A stretch of DNA of 64,000 nt from Stenopsyche tienmushanensis (Eukaryota; Arthropoda; Insecta; Trichoptera; Stenopsychidae): contig WACJ01000513.1 of NCBI GenBank assembly GCA_008973525.1, positions 2,542,001-2,606,000 of the forward strand. Reading direction: 5' to 3'. The notes under the pieces are model-generated. The model made no database searches. It was given only the letters and a program-made list of their open reading frames with translations, and was not told where the DNA came from. Within the stretch, counting starts at the first letter, position 1; the number at the start of each line of letters is the position of its first letter. The translations under genes were made by a program, and so were the position numbers. Of the stretch, positions 31,822-43,764 are shown in pieces.

Positions 31822-32782
31822 TTAGGTTGGGGAATAAGTTCGTAGCGTTTTTATCATAAACTTTTATTTAAACAAAAATCAATAGTTGTAACAATAAATA
31901 AATTAATTATATATTCACCGTTGCTCTTTATTACTTCGTCTCACTTCTCGACCATTTTGTCGATGCTGTTCTGCCAAAAATCGGTCGGTCTGGTATCGAA
32001 GAATTTGTTGAGCCAGTTTTTAAGATCGTCTACATTGTTGAAGGTAACGTCTCTCATATGGTTCGATAGGGAGCGGAAAAGTTGGTAATCCGTTTGTGCA
32101 AGGTCTAGGGAATATGACGGATGCTGAAGCACCTTCCATTCGAACTCTTGGAGTGCGGTTTTGACGACTTGTGCAGCATAGGGCCTGGCGTTGTCGCGAA
32201 GAAATATGGAAGGCGATTTTCTTTGTTGTTTTCGTTAAGCTCGTAAGGCACCCAGGCTTCCAATTTTTCGGTAAATCCCATTGAATGAAGATGGTTGAGA
32301 ATCGTTTAATGATTGTGATTCATTTTTTTGGCCAATTCACGACTTGTTTGGCGACCGTGCTCCTTCAAAAGTGCGTCAAGACGCTCTTCGTCGAATTCAG
32401 AAGATCTTCCGCTACGGGTCGTATCAACATCAAAATCACCATTTTTAAACTTTGCAAACAATTTCCGTGCTGTAGATATACCTATGACATCTTCTCCTTA
32501 TACGTTGCAAATGTCCCGTGGTACTTCTTTGAATGCAGCTTTTTGACCTCGATAAAAAGCAAAGAAAAGTAGATGTCGAAAATATTGCTTTTTACCTTCT
32601 GGATATTCCATTTTTAACACTCAAAAAGTAATTAAAAATTAAATAATCCAAAAAGATTAGTAACACAGATTTGTAGAACAGAAAGAGTTCTATCGAATGG
32701 ATATTATATACTTTACCAAAAGCAAAAAAATCGTTGTAAAATAAAATAATATAAAAACGCTACGAACTTATTCCCCAACTAT
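31822..32782 (-). mobile_element. Mariner family 2 element, internally deleted
   Basis: Inverted ends are TTGGGGAATAAGTTCGTAGC at the left and its complement GCTACGAACTTATTCCCCAA at the right, next to TA. About 960 bases. The terminal sequence differs entirely from families 1 and 3. Confidence 0.85.
31945..32640 (-). pseudogene. Mariner family 2 transposase, missing first catalytic block
   Basis: The minus strand reads SSEFDEERLDALLKEHGRQT and SRELAKKMNH in the helix-turn-helix region, then WVPYELNENNKEN. It then passes directly to SPSIFLRDNARPYAAQVVK and LQHPSYSLDLAQTDYQLF, and ends near WLNKFFDTRPTDFWQNSI. The second and third aspartates are 34 residues apart (DD34D). The stretch that should hold the first aspartate (TGDE-W) is deleted and there are frame breaks, so the copy is dead. 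Confidence 0.75.
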
Positions 32783-32784
32783 AG

Positions 32785-32942
32785 AAACAGAGCACTATAG
32801 AAAGTTAGGCACCCATACAAAATTTAATTGTGAATTTAATCATGTGACTAACGTCCACGACGAACCATTGGCTCTATGTATTTTACCCGTTGCCTACGTA
32901 AAAAACGACGCTATAGAAGGGTTGACTGTAGACCTGTTGAAT
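32785..32942 (+). repeat. GTTGACTG MITE, 5' truncated
   Basis: From GCACTATAGAAAGTTAGGCA to CTATAGAAGGGTTGACTGTA, closely following the MITE at 42451-42630 but lacking its left terminus. It abuts mariner family 2. Confidence 0.55.
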
Positions 32943-34339
32943 AAAATTCATCAAATTCTTGACGAATATTCGGTTTGAGAGCTTAAAATTAAGATTGATA
33001 TTCAGGATGCTTATCGTGTTTAGTGTTGATATAGTGGATTATTCCCTAGATTTGTATTAAATAATGGATTATACTGATTTTCTGGACTTGAAAATAGTAA
33101 AAATTATACTGAGAGGATATAATAATCCTTCCCAATCACCTACATCCGATGACAAAAATGACGTTTTAAAAACATCAAGAATCATGTGTTCATATGTTTT
33201 TTCGGCATACTTCAATAGACATTGTCGATACAAACTGAGTTTTAATATAAGCAAAATATATATGATTTTCATTTACCCTAAATTCATCCAAATCAACCAA
33301 ACAAAGCTACTTTGAAAAGTTTAAATAATAAAAGCCTTAGCGTACACGGCGATATATCGTCGTTCGGCACTAAGACAGTTAATAAAACAATCGTTCGAAT
33401 ATGTTGTTATAGAAGAGTTATTAGAGTATTGGAGCGTTGGTCGGAATACGCGTCACATCCCTAATTGCTATCGGGTGTGTATTATCATAATCAATAGGGC
33501 AGGGGTATTCGGATTGTAAAAAATCCTCCAGACCTTTTGTAGTACAAAACAGTTCGGCCAAATAAAAAGATGAACGCCTCATTAAACCGGAACAAATGGG
33601 TTCTAAATAATTTAAGAACAAATTAGCATTCATTCTCGGGGTCGGCTATTGTTCCTCGGGGGCCCCATTGTTTCAACTCTATCCTTTTGTAGAATGATTT
33701 TTCGATCCACAATCCAGAGGCGAGCTGTCGATGCGTGAATGATCTGCTCTGACATGGGCACTCTGGTTTTACTGGCATTTACCTAATCAGTTCGACGGTG
33801 CGACAGTCAAGACACAAAGGACTTTTGGGGGGAAGACGATGTAAAAACTCCTATGCTGAATTCTCCACGTGTTATTGTTTCATCAACAATGGCTCTGCAC
33901 CACAGCTTCCGCTTTGTTTCACTTCTGCGATGCAGAAAATTATTTGACGCATTTTTTTTCCATCGACATCGATCACATATGCAGTACACGGGGCGTTGAA
34001 TGTACGGAGCATATTGTTGAGCCTTGTACCTCTTATAGCATATCGGAACAATCATCTATGCTTTATTAATTCAATTCCAAAACAATCCGAAAGAATAAAT
34101 AGCATGGGAGGTTTGCATTGTACAATTTACATTGTAAGGCGAAGGCTTATCTCATACGAATCGATGCTGAACATCTAAATCATCATTATCCTTCACATTA
34201 CAGCACGCGTGTATCCGAGAATTAATCAGCTTGTATTATAGATACTATATGACGAGGAATTGTTGCTTCGTGCGATCCCAGGATAGTGAAGTTACACGGA
34301 TCAGACAGGTCATATGTGAGACTATCACATGGTATTTAA
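32943..34339. other. No gene; possible TTAA-type end
   Basis: The palindromic CGGCGATATATCGTCG block at 33348-33363 followed by GTTAATAAAA resembles the element at 3311-3415. The short frames here have no motif. Confidence 0.35.
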
Positions 34340-34416
34340 TGCATTGTTTGTGTAATATATAATAAAATATATGAGCTACTGATCTAGTGGTTGCTTTATA
34401 CAACGTATAGATCATT
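34340..34416 (+). repeat. SINE 5' part, cut by hAT insertion
   Basis: TGTGTAATATATAATAAAAT, then box-A-like GATCTAGTGGTTGC, then the hAT end at 34417. The 3' half of the SINE is not seen after it. Confidence 0.5.
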
Positions 34417-35545
34417 GGTTCCTAACCTGGGGATCGCAACAGGACCTCTGTGGGGTCGCCAACTTAAACAGTCAACTAAAAAAAATATTCACCAAAATGT
34501 AATCTTTATTTTGATAAGAAAAAAGTCTAAGTATTCAGAAAAATATCTGAAATTCGACTTCATATGAAGTCGCATTGGAAATTGCTAAGCAAAAAAACCT
34601 AGACATTAAAGAGTAGATTTTGAATGAAATCAAGGTTTCACCATTGTCTTCTTTTCAAGTCGATGAATCAACAGACGCAAGCTCGTGTGCTCAGTTACTT
34701 GTCTTTTTGAAATATATTAATTCAGATGAGTCCTTATTGTCTAGTGAACTTGAAACTACTACAAAAAGTGAAGATATTATAGAGAAAATAGCAAAAGTAG
34801 CTCCCCAAGAAAACTGCATGATTCACCTGTATGTCCTTTTCAAGAAGACTCTTCTAAGTCTTCTGCAAGAGGTACTTTATTCGTTGATAAAAATCGTAAA
34901 TTACATCAAATCTGAAACTCTTAATACCCGTCTGTTTAAAAAACTGTGCAAAGACATGGACTCTGATCACGATGTTATTCTTTTCCACACTGCAGTACGC
35001 TGCTTGTCGAAAGAAAGTGTTATGAATCGTGTCTGAATTGAAAGATGAAATCGAGTTGTTCCTGGAATTGCAAGAGAAACATGACATTTTAGTAAACTTT
35101 ATCGACAAAATTTAGCTGAAAAGAGTAGCATATATAGCAGATGTATTAGAACAGCAAAATAGGCTTAATCTGGAACTTCAGGGAAAGGAAACGAATATTA
35201 TCGCAAGTCACGATAACCTCAGGGAACTTTTATCCAAGCTGCATTTTCTGCTATCCTTGAATTATCCACCAATCCCGATGACTTACAAGATGACTTCTTG
35301 GATTTGTGGAATGATTCCTCGGCACGTTTAATGAAAAATTGCTCATACAATGCTGGTGTGGTAGGTATCATTCATACCCAAATGTGACGATGCTTGCCGT
35401 TCGAGTTTTAGTTCCATTGTGTCTACATATTTTTAGGAGAGTGTTTTTTAACTCATCTTCATTTAAAAGGTAAAAAAAAATTAAATGTTGAGAATGACAC
35501 GTGGTTGGTGTTGATAAAAACTCACCCGCAAATTTTGAGCCACTC
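34417..35545 (+). mobile_element. Second Buster-like hAT, 3' end lost
   Basis: Starts CATTGGTTCCTAACCTGGGG, a degraded form of the CAGTGGTTCCCAACCTGG end, and keeps the GGTCGCCAACTT subterminal block of the copy at 24013. No right terminus was found. Near 35550 the sequence passes into an LTR leader-like GGTGTCAGAAGTGGGGT. Confidence 0.65.
34620..35490 (+). pseudogene. hAT transposase, Buster/ZBED5-like (second copy)
   Basis: Open from 34620 to 35036: FQVDESTDASSCAQLLVFLK (the first catalytic aspartate region, missing from the nested copy), then a deletion that joins IEKIAKVAPQE to NCMIHLYVLFKK, then SLIKIVNYIKSETLNTRLFK and DMDSDHDVILFHTAVRCL. Afterwards the frame shifts, but LQEKHD, LNLELQGKETNII and a dimerisation-region remnant can still be followed to about 35490. 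The CTDGAPSM block is absent. It complements the nested copy but is equally inactive. Confidence 0.75.
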
Positions 35546-35548
35546 CAC

Positions 35549-37820
35549 CGGTGTCAGAAGTGGGGTAAAAGGAAAAGTTTCTTCTTCACAAAAAACAATC
35601 AAGCAAGATTTTCCTTATCTCAAACATAACTTCTTTCCTCGAACATGATTATTTTTATTAATAAAATACAATATTATCAATAAATAAACCTATGATTGAT
35701 ATAATTAAATATTATATGTATAAGTATAAATATTATGCATATTTATAACTGAGCTTGATTGCTAGCCCTGCCCTCAAGTAGATAAGATTTAAATTAGGGA
35801 CACTTAATGATTAAAAATTTAAAATACAATCTACACATACATAAATAAATGGAAGACACAGCTCTATATGGCTACCAGCAAAATATAACCCTATTTCCGT
35901 CTGTCTTGAGCCTCTTTCTTCCAATTAGCCAAGCCCAGACGTGCGGCTTCTATGTCTAACTGTCTATCCCAGCGTAGAGGAACTCTTTCGATGCGTTTAC
36001 TGCCACTCAGTCCCGAATCTAATACGGCACATATCCATGACCTCTCGATTGGACTTCATCGTGCATACCTTTGCATTTGCTCAATTAGTCTACAATAATA
36101 TTTTAAAACATACCGCGATAATAATTAATCGCACATGTTGATCATGTGCAGATTTTTGAGCCCAACCCATTTATCGGGGATGCATTCATTTTATACGTTT
36201 TATAATCAACCCTCGAATATGCCACAGTCGTCTACGGTGGGGTAAGGTTGTATTATGAGCGATATAAAATTAATAACGGCGTATTATTGTAGTCAATTGC
36301 ACAAATGTCATTATTGTCTGTCGGGGTGAAAACGTGCAGTTAAAGAACGGAAACTGTGGGCCATGGAAGAGGTACATCCGATACGTCTGCGAATAATTGC
36401 TCTAAGCTCAGACCCTAAAAGTATCTCGTTATGAGTCTGAAAGATATAATGAATGGCAAAAATTGTCATTATATTGCATTCGCTTCGGGGTGCATGTATT
36501 GTTATTAACCCTGCACTCAAGGGGAGGAGCGCTCTTTTTGCGACGCGTATTGTGGAGGTTTAATTTGCATCCAGAGCAATGTTACAACACGAAATATCGA
36601 ATAGGATTTAAAGCCTTCAATATAGATTATTTCAAAAATATAATTCAATTTAACAATATCAAAAGTGTTAAGGTTCATTTATTTATATATAAGCTGCAAA
36701 ATCTTGAGAGTAAAGTGGAATTATATGAACGATGAGCGTTGCACATACGAATATAATTATTATATACTAAATACGCTAATATTTTTGGGTTTTCCTAATA
36801 CAATTGTGCAATTATTTTTTAAGTGTGAATTGATAAGCATAATTAGTTTTGATTATGATGTTTATGCTTCCGTGGGAACGCTCGATCATGTAAATTTGTT
36901 ATAATTGTAAAAGGCATTAAAAAAATCAGAATTATCGTTATTCATAATCGCACAGTGCAAACAAAAAGGAGATCACGGTGTGAAAGTTCAATGCGAATCG
37001 CATTGAATGCGCTACCCCTAACAGACGTTGTATGCATACAGGCGAAAGAATGATGCTGAATGGGGTGTACAGATATTACAACGTTAGTTTTGGTATAATA
37101 TTTGTCATTGTCCTTTGCAGTTCGGTTTTATTATTGCTTTTATAATAATCTGCAGTCATTCTGTTCGTTGGAACAGAAAATTATTGTTTACATAAACAAA
37201 GGAGGGTGTGGGGTGAGTCTGCCTAGATTAGTCTTGCACGTGACCAGCAATATGCAAGGGGTTCCATCTCATCCTTAAGTATCATTTATTACATACACAA
37301 ATGGCAAACAGTGATCGACTGCTTATTTGGACGCCAAACGAATCGACAGTGTATGGGAAGCATTTTTTTTTAAAATTAAATTAATATCGATTAAAATTGA
37401 TTGCAAAATTTTTGCACAAAAAAATTAAGATAATGATTGTATCAAACAATATTGGCTAACATTCACAATTTGCTATGTTCGACACGCAGTGAAAACGCAT
37501 GAAAACCGACGGGTAAAATGACCATCGCCGTCATGGAGGTGGGAGGCAGGGTGGATCAGGGGTGTCAGAAGGTGGTTCGTGTCATAGTCCTGTTTTTGAT
37601 TTTAATTGGTATCAATGACTTGTTTATGGCTCGACGATACAAAAGCCATTGATTTAAACGATCCACTATTATGCGCCAGCTACTGAGGTAGCTGCTGCGG
37701 AGCCTCTCAAAATGTTGCTTATTTTTATGATTTCATATTTTAATAGCATTCCACAAATTTATTATTCATCCAAGATATTTGTGAATGGGCTTAGACGACA
37801 CGAAAAATAAAACTACAACC
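35549..37820. other. No gene recognised; LTR leader scrap
   Basis: GGTGTCAGAAGTGGGGTAAA at 35553-35572 resembles an LTR primer-binding leader. At 36345-36370, GGAAACTGTGGGCCATGGAA resembles sequence next to the leader at 14131. Otherwise unassigned; the frames at 35941-36141 and 36463-36735 have no motif. Confidence 0.35.
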
Positions 37821-37854
37821 GGTGAGGTTACAAAGAATCGCTTGTAACCTCACC
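37821..37854. repeat. Perfect 13-bp hairpin
   Basis: GGTGAGGTTACAA and TTGTAACCTCACC enclose an 8-base loop, just before the SINE fragment and mariner copy D. Confidence 0.8.
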
Positions 37855-37858
37855 GTAT

Positions 37859-37908
37859 CCGTCGCATTAAGTAACCACTAGACGAGTAGCGCATCTTTTT
37901 TATTATTT
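37859..37908 (-). repeat. SINE fragment next to mariner D
   Basis: AAGTAACCACTAGACGAGTA followed by GCGCATC and TTTATTATTTC is the complement of the SINE box-A region. Confidence 0.35.
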
Positions 37909-38828
37909 CAGGTTGTCCCATAAGTTTCTTTCGCAAATGAACACAGATCTAATCATAGCCATGGTTGAAAAAAACCCGCGATATACTGTTCGCGAAATAG
38001 CTAACAAGTTAGAAATACCACGAACATCCGTCCATAATCATCTGACAAAATTGGGCTACATCAATCGTTCAGATGTGTGGCTTCCTCATGAACTGACTAA
38101 CTCAAATAAATTTCAGCGTATTTCAACATGCAATCTTCTTCTCCAACGACATAATAGCCAAACTTTTTTGAAGAGACTTGTCACTGGAGATGAAAGTTGG
38201 ATACTCTATGAGAATATCCAACGTAAACGATCTCAGACAAAGGGCATAGAAGCTTTAAATGTAGCTAAACCTGGCCTACATCCAAAAAAAGTTTTGCTAT
38301 GCATTTATTGGGACTTGAAGGGGGTAATTTATTCTGAGCTGTTTCAGTAAGGTAAAACGATCAATTCAACAAAATATTGTTTCCAACTAGACAATCTAAA
38401 GGACGTAATTGCCAGAAAACGGACAGAATTAGCGAACAAACGAGGCGTTGTTTTTCATCACAATGGCCTCGTGTGTCTTTGCTCGTCAGAAATAAATTAT
38501 TATCAATTGACTGGGATGTTTTACATCATCCTCCATACTCTCCGGACATTGCCCTTTCATATTATTATTTATTTATTTGATTGAAAAACTCTTTACGTGG
38601 TAAAAAATTTAATTCAAAAAATTATAAAAAAATGTACCTTGATCAATATTTTGCCAACAAACCTGGGATATTTTGGCAAGAAAGGCATTATAAGGCTTCC
38701 GGAAAGATAGAGAAAGATAATAGAACAGAATGGATCATATATTATTCAATAATTTTTTTATGTAATACAAATTATTGTTTATTATTTTCTTAATATGAAA
38801 ACGAAAGAAACTTATGGGACACCCTAAT
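37909..38828 (+). mobile_element. Mariner family 1, copy D
   Basis: The left end is slightly degraded (TTCAGGTTGTCCCATAAG) and the right end is ACTTATGGGACACCCTAA. About 920 bases. The right end is followed within two bases by an LTR beginning TGTTGC. Confidence 0.85.
37937..38790 (+). pseudogene. Mariner transposase (copy D), stop and frameshifts
   Basis: From the ATG at 37937 the frame holds the helix-turn-helix (YTVREIANKLEIPRTSVHNH), LVTGDESWILYENIQRKR with the first catalytic aspartate, and KKVLLCIYWDLKGVIYSEL. It then stops at 38348-38350 where the family has LLQQG. Downstream, after a frameshift, DNLKDVIARKRTELANKRG can be read. The HHDN region has become CATCACAATGG with a short deletion, so the second catalytic site is lost. 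HHPPYSPDIALSYYYLF follows with the third aspartate replaced by tyrosine. Confidence 0.8.
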
Positions 38829-38829
38829 G

Positions 38830-39160
38830 TGTTGCTGTTATTTAGCCGCGCAGATGCGGTGAGGATGGATAGGCGTCAAATAGAAAGACTGATCTCTTAG
38901 ACAACTTCTTTTTTAATCACGAGAGAGAGATCTGGCCGCGGGAAGGACATTCTCCCGCAGTCAAGGCTATCCGACTCTTCGCGACTTTCACTTTCATAAT
39001 TTAATCGAAAACAACAATGCATACGCAAGAAGCAATCGGTATCATCCCTTCAGACGAAATGTATCCCCAACGCGCAGAAGATGACGCTATTAAATTAACA
39101 CATTGCGCATAAAAAGAGACGAAAGATGCTGTCATTAATCTGGTGATTTAAATTTGCACA
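38830..39160 (-). mobile_element. Solo-LTR-like repeat
   Basis: Begins TGTTGCTGTTATTTAGCCGC on the plus strand, so its minus-strand end is CAACA. It contains GAGAGAGATCTGGCCGCGGG and CATTCTCCCGCAGTCAAGGC. The other end is probably near 39115-39160 (complement begins TGTG). Shares blocks with 1226-1425, 12090-12330 and, inverted, 50247-50406. No internal coding is adjacent. Confidence 0.55.
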
Positions 39161-39224
39161 GATTAATGTATGGGAATGATAATTCGCCCAAGTTACAATG
39201 CTGTATTCCGCGACGTGATTGAAG

Positions 39225-39865
39225 CTTATATATCAATAAATGAACCTCAACACTGTTGATAGCATACAATATTCGTTCATTTCTTCGCGTAAACAAAAAC
39301 AATACACATGTGTGTGTTTAGTTTTAGTATAAAAATAATGCGTTTGTTGAAGTTTACAATAATGATTTGAATAAATAATAATATTAGAAATAAAAGTCCG
39401 GAATTATATTTAAGAATATTTAGATGTATAGAGGCACCTTTACAGCACGACCTTCCCATCGATGTACGAATGTATGATAAAACGCAAAACACTCTCTCTG
39501 TCCTTGTCTACGATTCAATCAATCTGTAAATCTGGAAAATATTAACAATGACCCGGCTTTTAAGTAGTATAAACAAGGTGCTAACGGCCAGAATGAGTTT
39601 GAATCGTTTAGTTATACCCAGTTTAGCTTCGGAATCCGACCGAGCGTCTTGGCCGCGGGATGGTTTGATCTTTCTGCGGCCGGCTTTTTCGATCTCGTAA
39701 CTGCTATTTTACACATACACACGCCTGTATATACATAAATACATAGGAAATGAGTCAAAAATATGAACACAATTTAAATAATACGATTCAAGCGTCTGTT
39801 ACTATCAAAGACTTCACATAGTATCTTTATACTTACACGCTGAAATAATTCGATTACAGTTTGAT
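39225..39865 (+). repeat. Long TTAA-family repeat copy
   Basis: Carries AACACTGTTGATAGCATACA, TTCTTCGCGTAAACAAAAAC, and further on CCAGAATGAGTTTGAATCGT and the GGCCGCGGGATGG core, ending near ATTCGATTACAGTTTGATA. The same order appears at 53270-54345 and 60465-61370. No protein domain is recognised. Confidence 0.5.
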
Positions 39866-40925
39866 AACCAGCGAAACGCGCGCTCTGTTCGAGTACAATG
39901 CGGACTCGTTTTTAATTTACCACCCGAATTGTTTGTTTGGCGATTTTTTGTGCAATTATTGAAGTCTTAATGGTCAAAACATCAAAATTACGACCCGCAG
40001 GCGATTCAATGTCGAATACATCTGGGCCAAACGCGAAAATCTGTATTCGTTCGTGCAGAATAACCATCGAATGATTCAATATTTTTTTCGCACTCGATAT
40101 TCAGACTAGGGAGTTGGCGCCATTGGACAAATACGCTTTTCATTTTATTCAAGTTTGGGGTTGAAAGTCGTGAAGTCGCTCCGGTCTGGGGTAATAAAAC
40201 ATGTAGTGACCGTATTAAACAGGATACCGGTTGAGCCCAAGAGCACCACCTGAGCACACCTAATCTCGCGCTAAGGCGCTACACAACAACTTTGTTTATT
40301 ACCCCTGGCTGTTGGTTGTGTTTGGAAACTACTATTAATTAATTAGCCCTGTGCTTCTTGTAGTCAGCGAGATGCTGGGACCTGGCGATTCCGGGATAAA
40401 GAGCAAGGTCGGAAACAACGGGTTCATTCTGTGGAGAAACGGCGATTACGAAGAAATCCATAGAATCAACCCTTCACTTCCGCATATCCACCCTTATTAA
40501 TGCCGACAATTAAAAATATGAATTGAATAAAATTTCTATAAACGCCCTGCTGCTAAAAACAATACGTTCGACAAAGTCATATGAATACTCAGGTTTGAGT
40601 GTTTGATTTGGCATAATTTAATGCAAGCATAGCCCATCATTGGTGACTGTGCTCGCGTCACAGCCCACGATAAGCAACATAATGATATTTGCTCATCAAT
40701 GCGTTATTAAACACCATAATCCGGACTTTCGTATTTCGAACGTATTCAGGCATGCTTAAATCGTCGAAAATTTTCATTTAAATATTTATGTTCTTTGTGT
40801 TTTTTTGTAATAATAGTAATGACATACGGCTAATCGGCGCTAAATGAGTGCCGCACGAGTTGTAGCCTGCAAACTATTGGCAATAATTAAACGCGCGTAA
40901 AGTTTTACGCTAAAAACATACAAAT
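39866..40925. other. No gene recognised
   Basis: A minus-strand frame at 40006-40257 has no motif. Nothing else was recognised. Confidence 0.4.
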
Positions 40926-40929
40926 AATT

Positions 40930-41130
40930 CTATAAATACAATATGAGCCAACATGATGCATCCGCTAAACGAATTGCGTGCACAAACAATACTTGTTCTA
41001 ATGCGAAAACGTTCATGAAATAACGCACAATAGCTCCTCAAAGTTTTATTGCAATCGGATGAATGGTATAGGAATATATACAATACAAACAAACATACAG
41101 ACAGACATACGATCTCGATTTTTACATTTT
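40930..41130 (+). repeat. Non-LTR retrotransposon 3' tail copy
   Basis: ACATGATGCATCCGCTAAAC, then AATCGGATGAATGGTATAGG, then AAACAAACATACAGACAGAC, as at 18345 and 59985. Confidence 0.5.
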
Positions 41131-41627
41131 TAAAAGACAAAATTATATTTAATCTCTATCCGATATTTTGAACTACCCATCAGGTTCATTTTCAAGGATT
41201 TACTGCCACCGTCGTGGCTTTAGTGATGCTTCTGGTGACCATCCTTCGTCCAGCGTTGTCAGAGTGCGATGCTACGTAGCTCTGCACCCTCGCCTGTCTG
41301 ATAGTTGATTGCACTATCGATTTTTTTTTGGTATGGTCCCTGGTGCTTTGATTTTTGATAAAATTGGAAGCCACGATTTGGATACGCTAGTACTATCGTC
41401 TCTTCAATCGAAGTTTTCGACAGTCATTCTAGTTTTTTGTCTGAGCAAAATCGATGTGGTGATCGTTCTTCATCATCGTTAGCGCCAATTTGTAATCCAG
41501 TTGCGAGACTGCTTTCTGATATTCTTTCAATATCTTGTAGTAATATGAGATCTCTCATACTACCTGATTTGCGTTTTTCACCCTATCCTTTTTATTACGC
41601 AAGAGACTTCCTATCTTCTTTCCTGCC
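41131..41627. other. No gene recognised
   Basis: Lies on the downstream side of the Penelope-like relic. I looked for a GIY-YIG endonuclease on the minus strand and did not find one. Confidence 0.4.
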
Positions 41628-42340
41628 TCAAAGGTGGCGATAATGCAGTGTTTCGGGAGTATACGGCTGATTTTTTGCTGAAGCTTGGCTTAGTTCTTTA
41701 ATTTCTTCTTCCGTGTGGTTGTTGTTTGTCAATATGAACGCTCTATATATGAGTGCTTTCATAACAGAGTTAATCTGCCTCGGATGGTGATGAGAAGTGG
41801 CATGAAGGGATCTATTAGTAAGAGTGCTTCTTGAAGACTGTGTGTCCGAATTTTTTATAATGTACGTATCCAGGAATGGTAATTTGATGTTCTCCTTTAT
41901 TACCATGGTAAATTATATAGTTTTGTTCCTGGAGTTGAGGAAAGAGAGGAAATTATATAGCTCAGCCTGTCTATGTGGCCAAATGATAAGAGTGTCATCT
42001 ACATATCTCAGCCACAAATTTTGGTTTTAGGAGGACTTCTTCCAGAGTTTTTTCTTCAAATTCAGTCATTAATATGTTTGTAGAATTCTCCGTCAAATAA
42101 AAAGTAGGTTGATGTGAGACAATGCTCAGTCAGATCCAAAATATGTTTGGGAATCTCGTATCTCTTTTCGACGTACTTCATGATTTCTTTTATAGGAATA
42201 TTAGTGAATTCGCCACTGTATTTCATTTTTAGCATTACTTTTTTGCCAGTTTTTTACAATTCCTCGCTTTTTGTTCAGCACCCTTGTCTTTTAGATCCTG
42301 GAGTGTAGCGAAACACACACGTCTCATCCCTCGTAGCACC
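41628..42340 (-). pseudogene. Penelope-like reverse transcriptase relic
   Basis: The minus strand, across several frames, reads YSGEFTNIPIKEIMKYVEKR, then STYFLFDGEFY. It then gives LLKPKF with a corrupted VDD-type active site (near 42000), and finally NIKLPFLDTYIIKN, SHHHPRQINSVMKALIYRAF and HTEEEIKELSQ (41700-41905). The order TNIP, TYF-F-FY, KPK-VDD, LPFLD, HHP-K--V is characteristic of Penelope-like elements, whose reverse transcriptase is related to telomerase. The GVAMGSPLSP block, the active-site aspartates and the GIY-YIG domain are missing or destroyed. Clearly dead, but a separate retroelement class from the R1-clade copy. Confidence 0.7.
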
Positions 42341-42450
42341 CATATTGTTAAGTCAATAACGACCTCTTTGACATGAAAAAAGTCTACATTATTATTGAAA
42401 AAAGCGATTTGTTTGATAGATTTTGAGATATCGTAGTAACGTATTAAATA

Positions 42451-42630
42451 TAGTCAACCCTTCTATAGCGTCGAGATAAGGACCATGCTATAGAAAGTTA
42501 AGCATCCATACAAATCGTTTGTTAGCAAGTGACTAACAAGCGTGAGAAAGCATTGATCTTGCATATCTTACCCATTGCATACGTAAAAGACGCCGCAAAT
42601 GAAGTGAGCACTATAGGAGAGTTGACTGTA
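42451..42630. mobile_element. MITE with AGTCAACCC/GTTGACT ends
   Basis: About 180 bases, starting AGTCAACCCTTCTATAGCG and ending CACTATAGGAGAGTTGACTG, with TA on both sides. Ends of this type are typical of Tigger/pogo derivatives. Related pieces are at 30495-30552 and 32785-32942. Non-coding. Confidence 0.65.
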
Positions 42631-43764
42631 CGATTATCATCAACATGAAATTCACTCGTTGCATTTTAAATGTATATAAAGCATATATATGTAAGCTATT
42701 TAAAATCGTTCGTACAGTCGATACACAAGTGCTTTTCGTGCATTTAGGTCTTTCCAAATCAAAAATACATCGGATTTATATAATATGATTGATATCGGAG
42801 GTTTTTAGAGGGGTCGAATTATCTTCCCTGATGTGCTCTGTTGAACATGAGCCTCTTCACAAAAAATATTCCAATTACACGCAACACTATGATAATTTAT
42901 TTAGTGGAACTCATTAGTGATGTTATCTACATAGAATTAAAAGATCATAAATTAAGGCAATCTAATCGTGAATTTTGCTTTGATTAGGATGGCATTTATG
43001 TTGGTCCGCCTGTAAGGATTCAAATAGCCAATTAACTGATCTTGTTTTGGGGATTTTTGGCAAGAAATGTAGTCTTTCAAATGTGAGAGAATAGCGTCAC
43101 AAGTATGTGACGCACAGTAGCACACAAGTCGATAAACTGGTAGTCGTTAAAGAGCGGTTGGTAAGCTCTGGTGGTCACTAACAAGGCAGTAGGAGAATGA
43201 TTGACGGCAGCTCAAATAGACTCAACTCTTCAATTATTACACCGGCTGAAGTGTGAGTTGAGTGGATGACTTCAACGGTTAATGAATCATTTCCATCCGA
43301 TAAGCGCTCACGACCAAACACTCCCACGTCCACAACCACCTACCGAACTTCTCTGCAAAATGCAGCCATCCACCACCATTGTGCCATCGATTGCAACAAA
43401 TTAAAACCGATGACACTTAATTATCCATTGTGCCTTCAATGCTCAATCGAAGCTGCCTTCGCGACAGCCAGCCCAATGTATTCTTCTTGAAAAGACGCTA
43501 AATTTACGTCCATTCCTATGCGAAGCCATCTCTGAATATTCGTGTAACTGTCAATTAAAAAATATCTATAACAATACGAAGATGAAAAAATACATACACA
43601 AGAAGTCGCACATAAGACTGACTCGCTCATTACTGTACAATCAATAAAATATTATTTAAAATAATAATTCGTATTCGCTCAGTAGAATTGAAAAGCCTGT
43701 TACTGTTTTTAATAAAATACTATGATAAAAAATGTCTAGATGCTACGTTGTTTGCGTCGTCGTA
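42631..43764. other. No gene recognised
   Basis: The frame at 43266-43490 and its opposite at 43436-43630 have no motif. Nothing else was recognised. Confidence 0.4.

Noticed and set aside
40006..40257. 83-codon minus-strand frame near the long TTAA-family repeat
   Set aside because: No domain and no splice or codon support.
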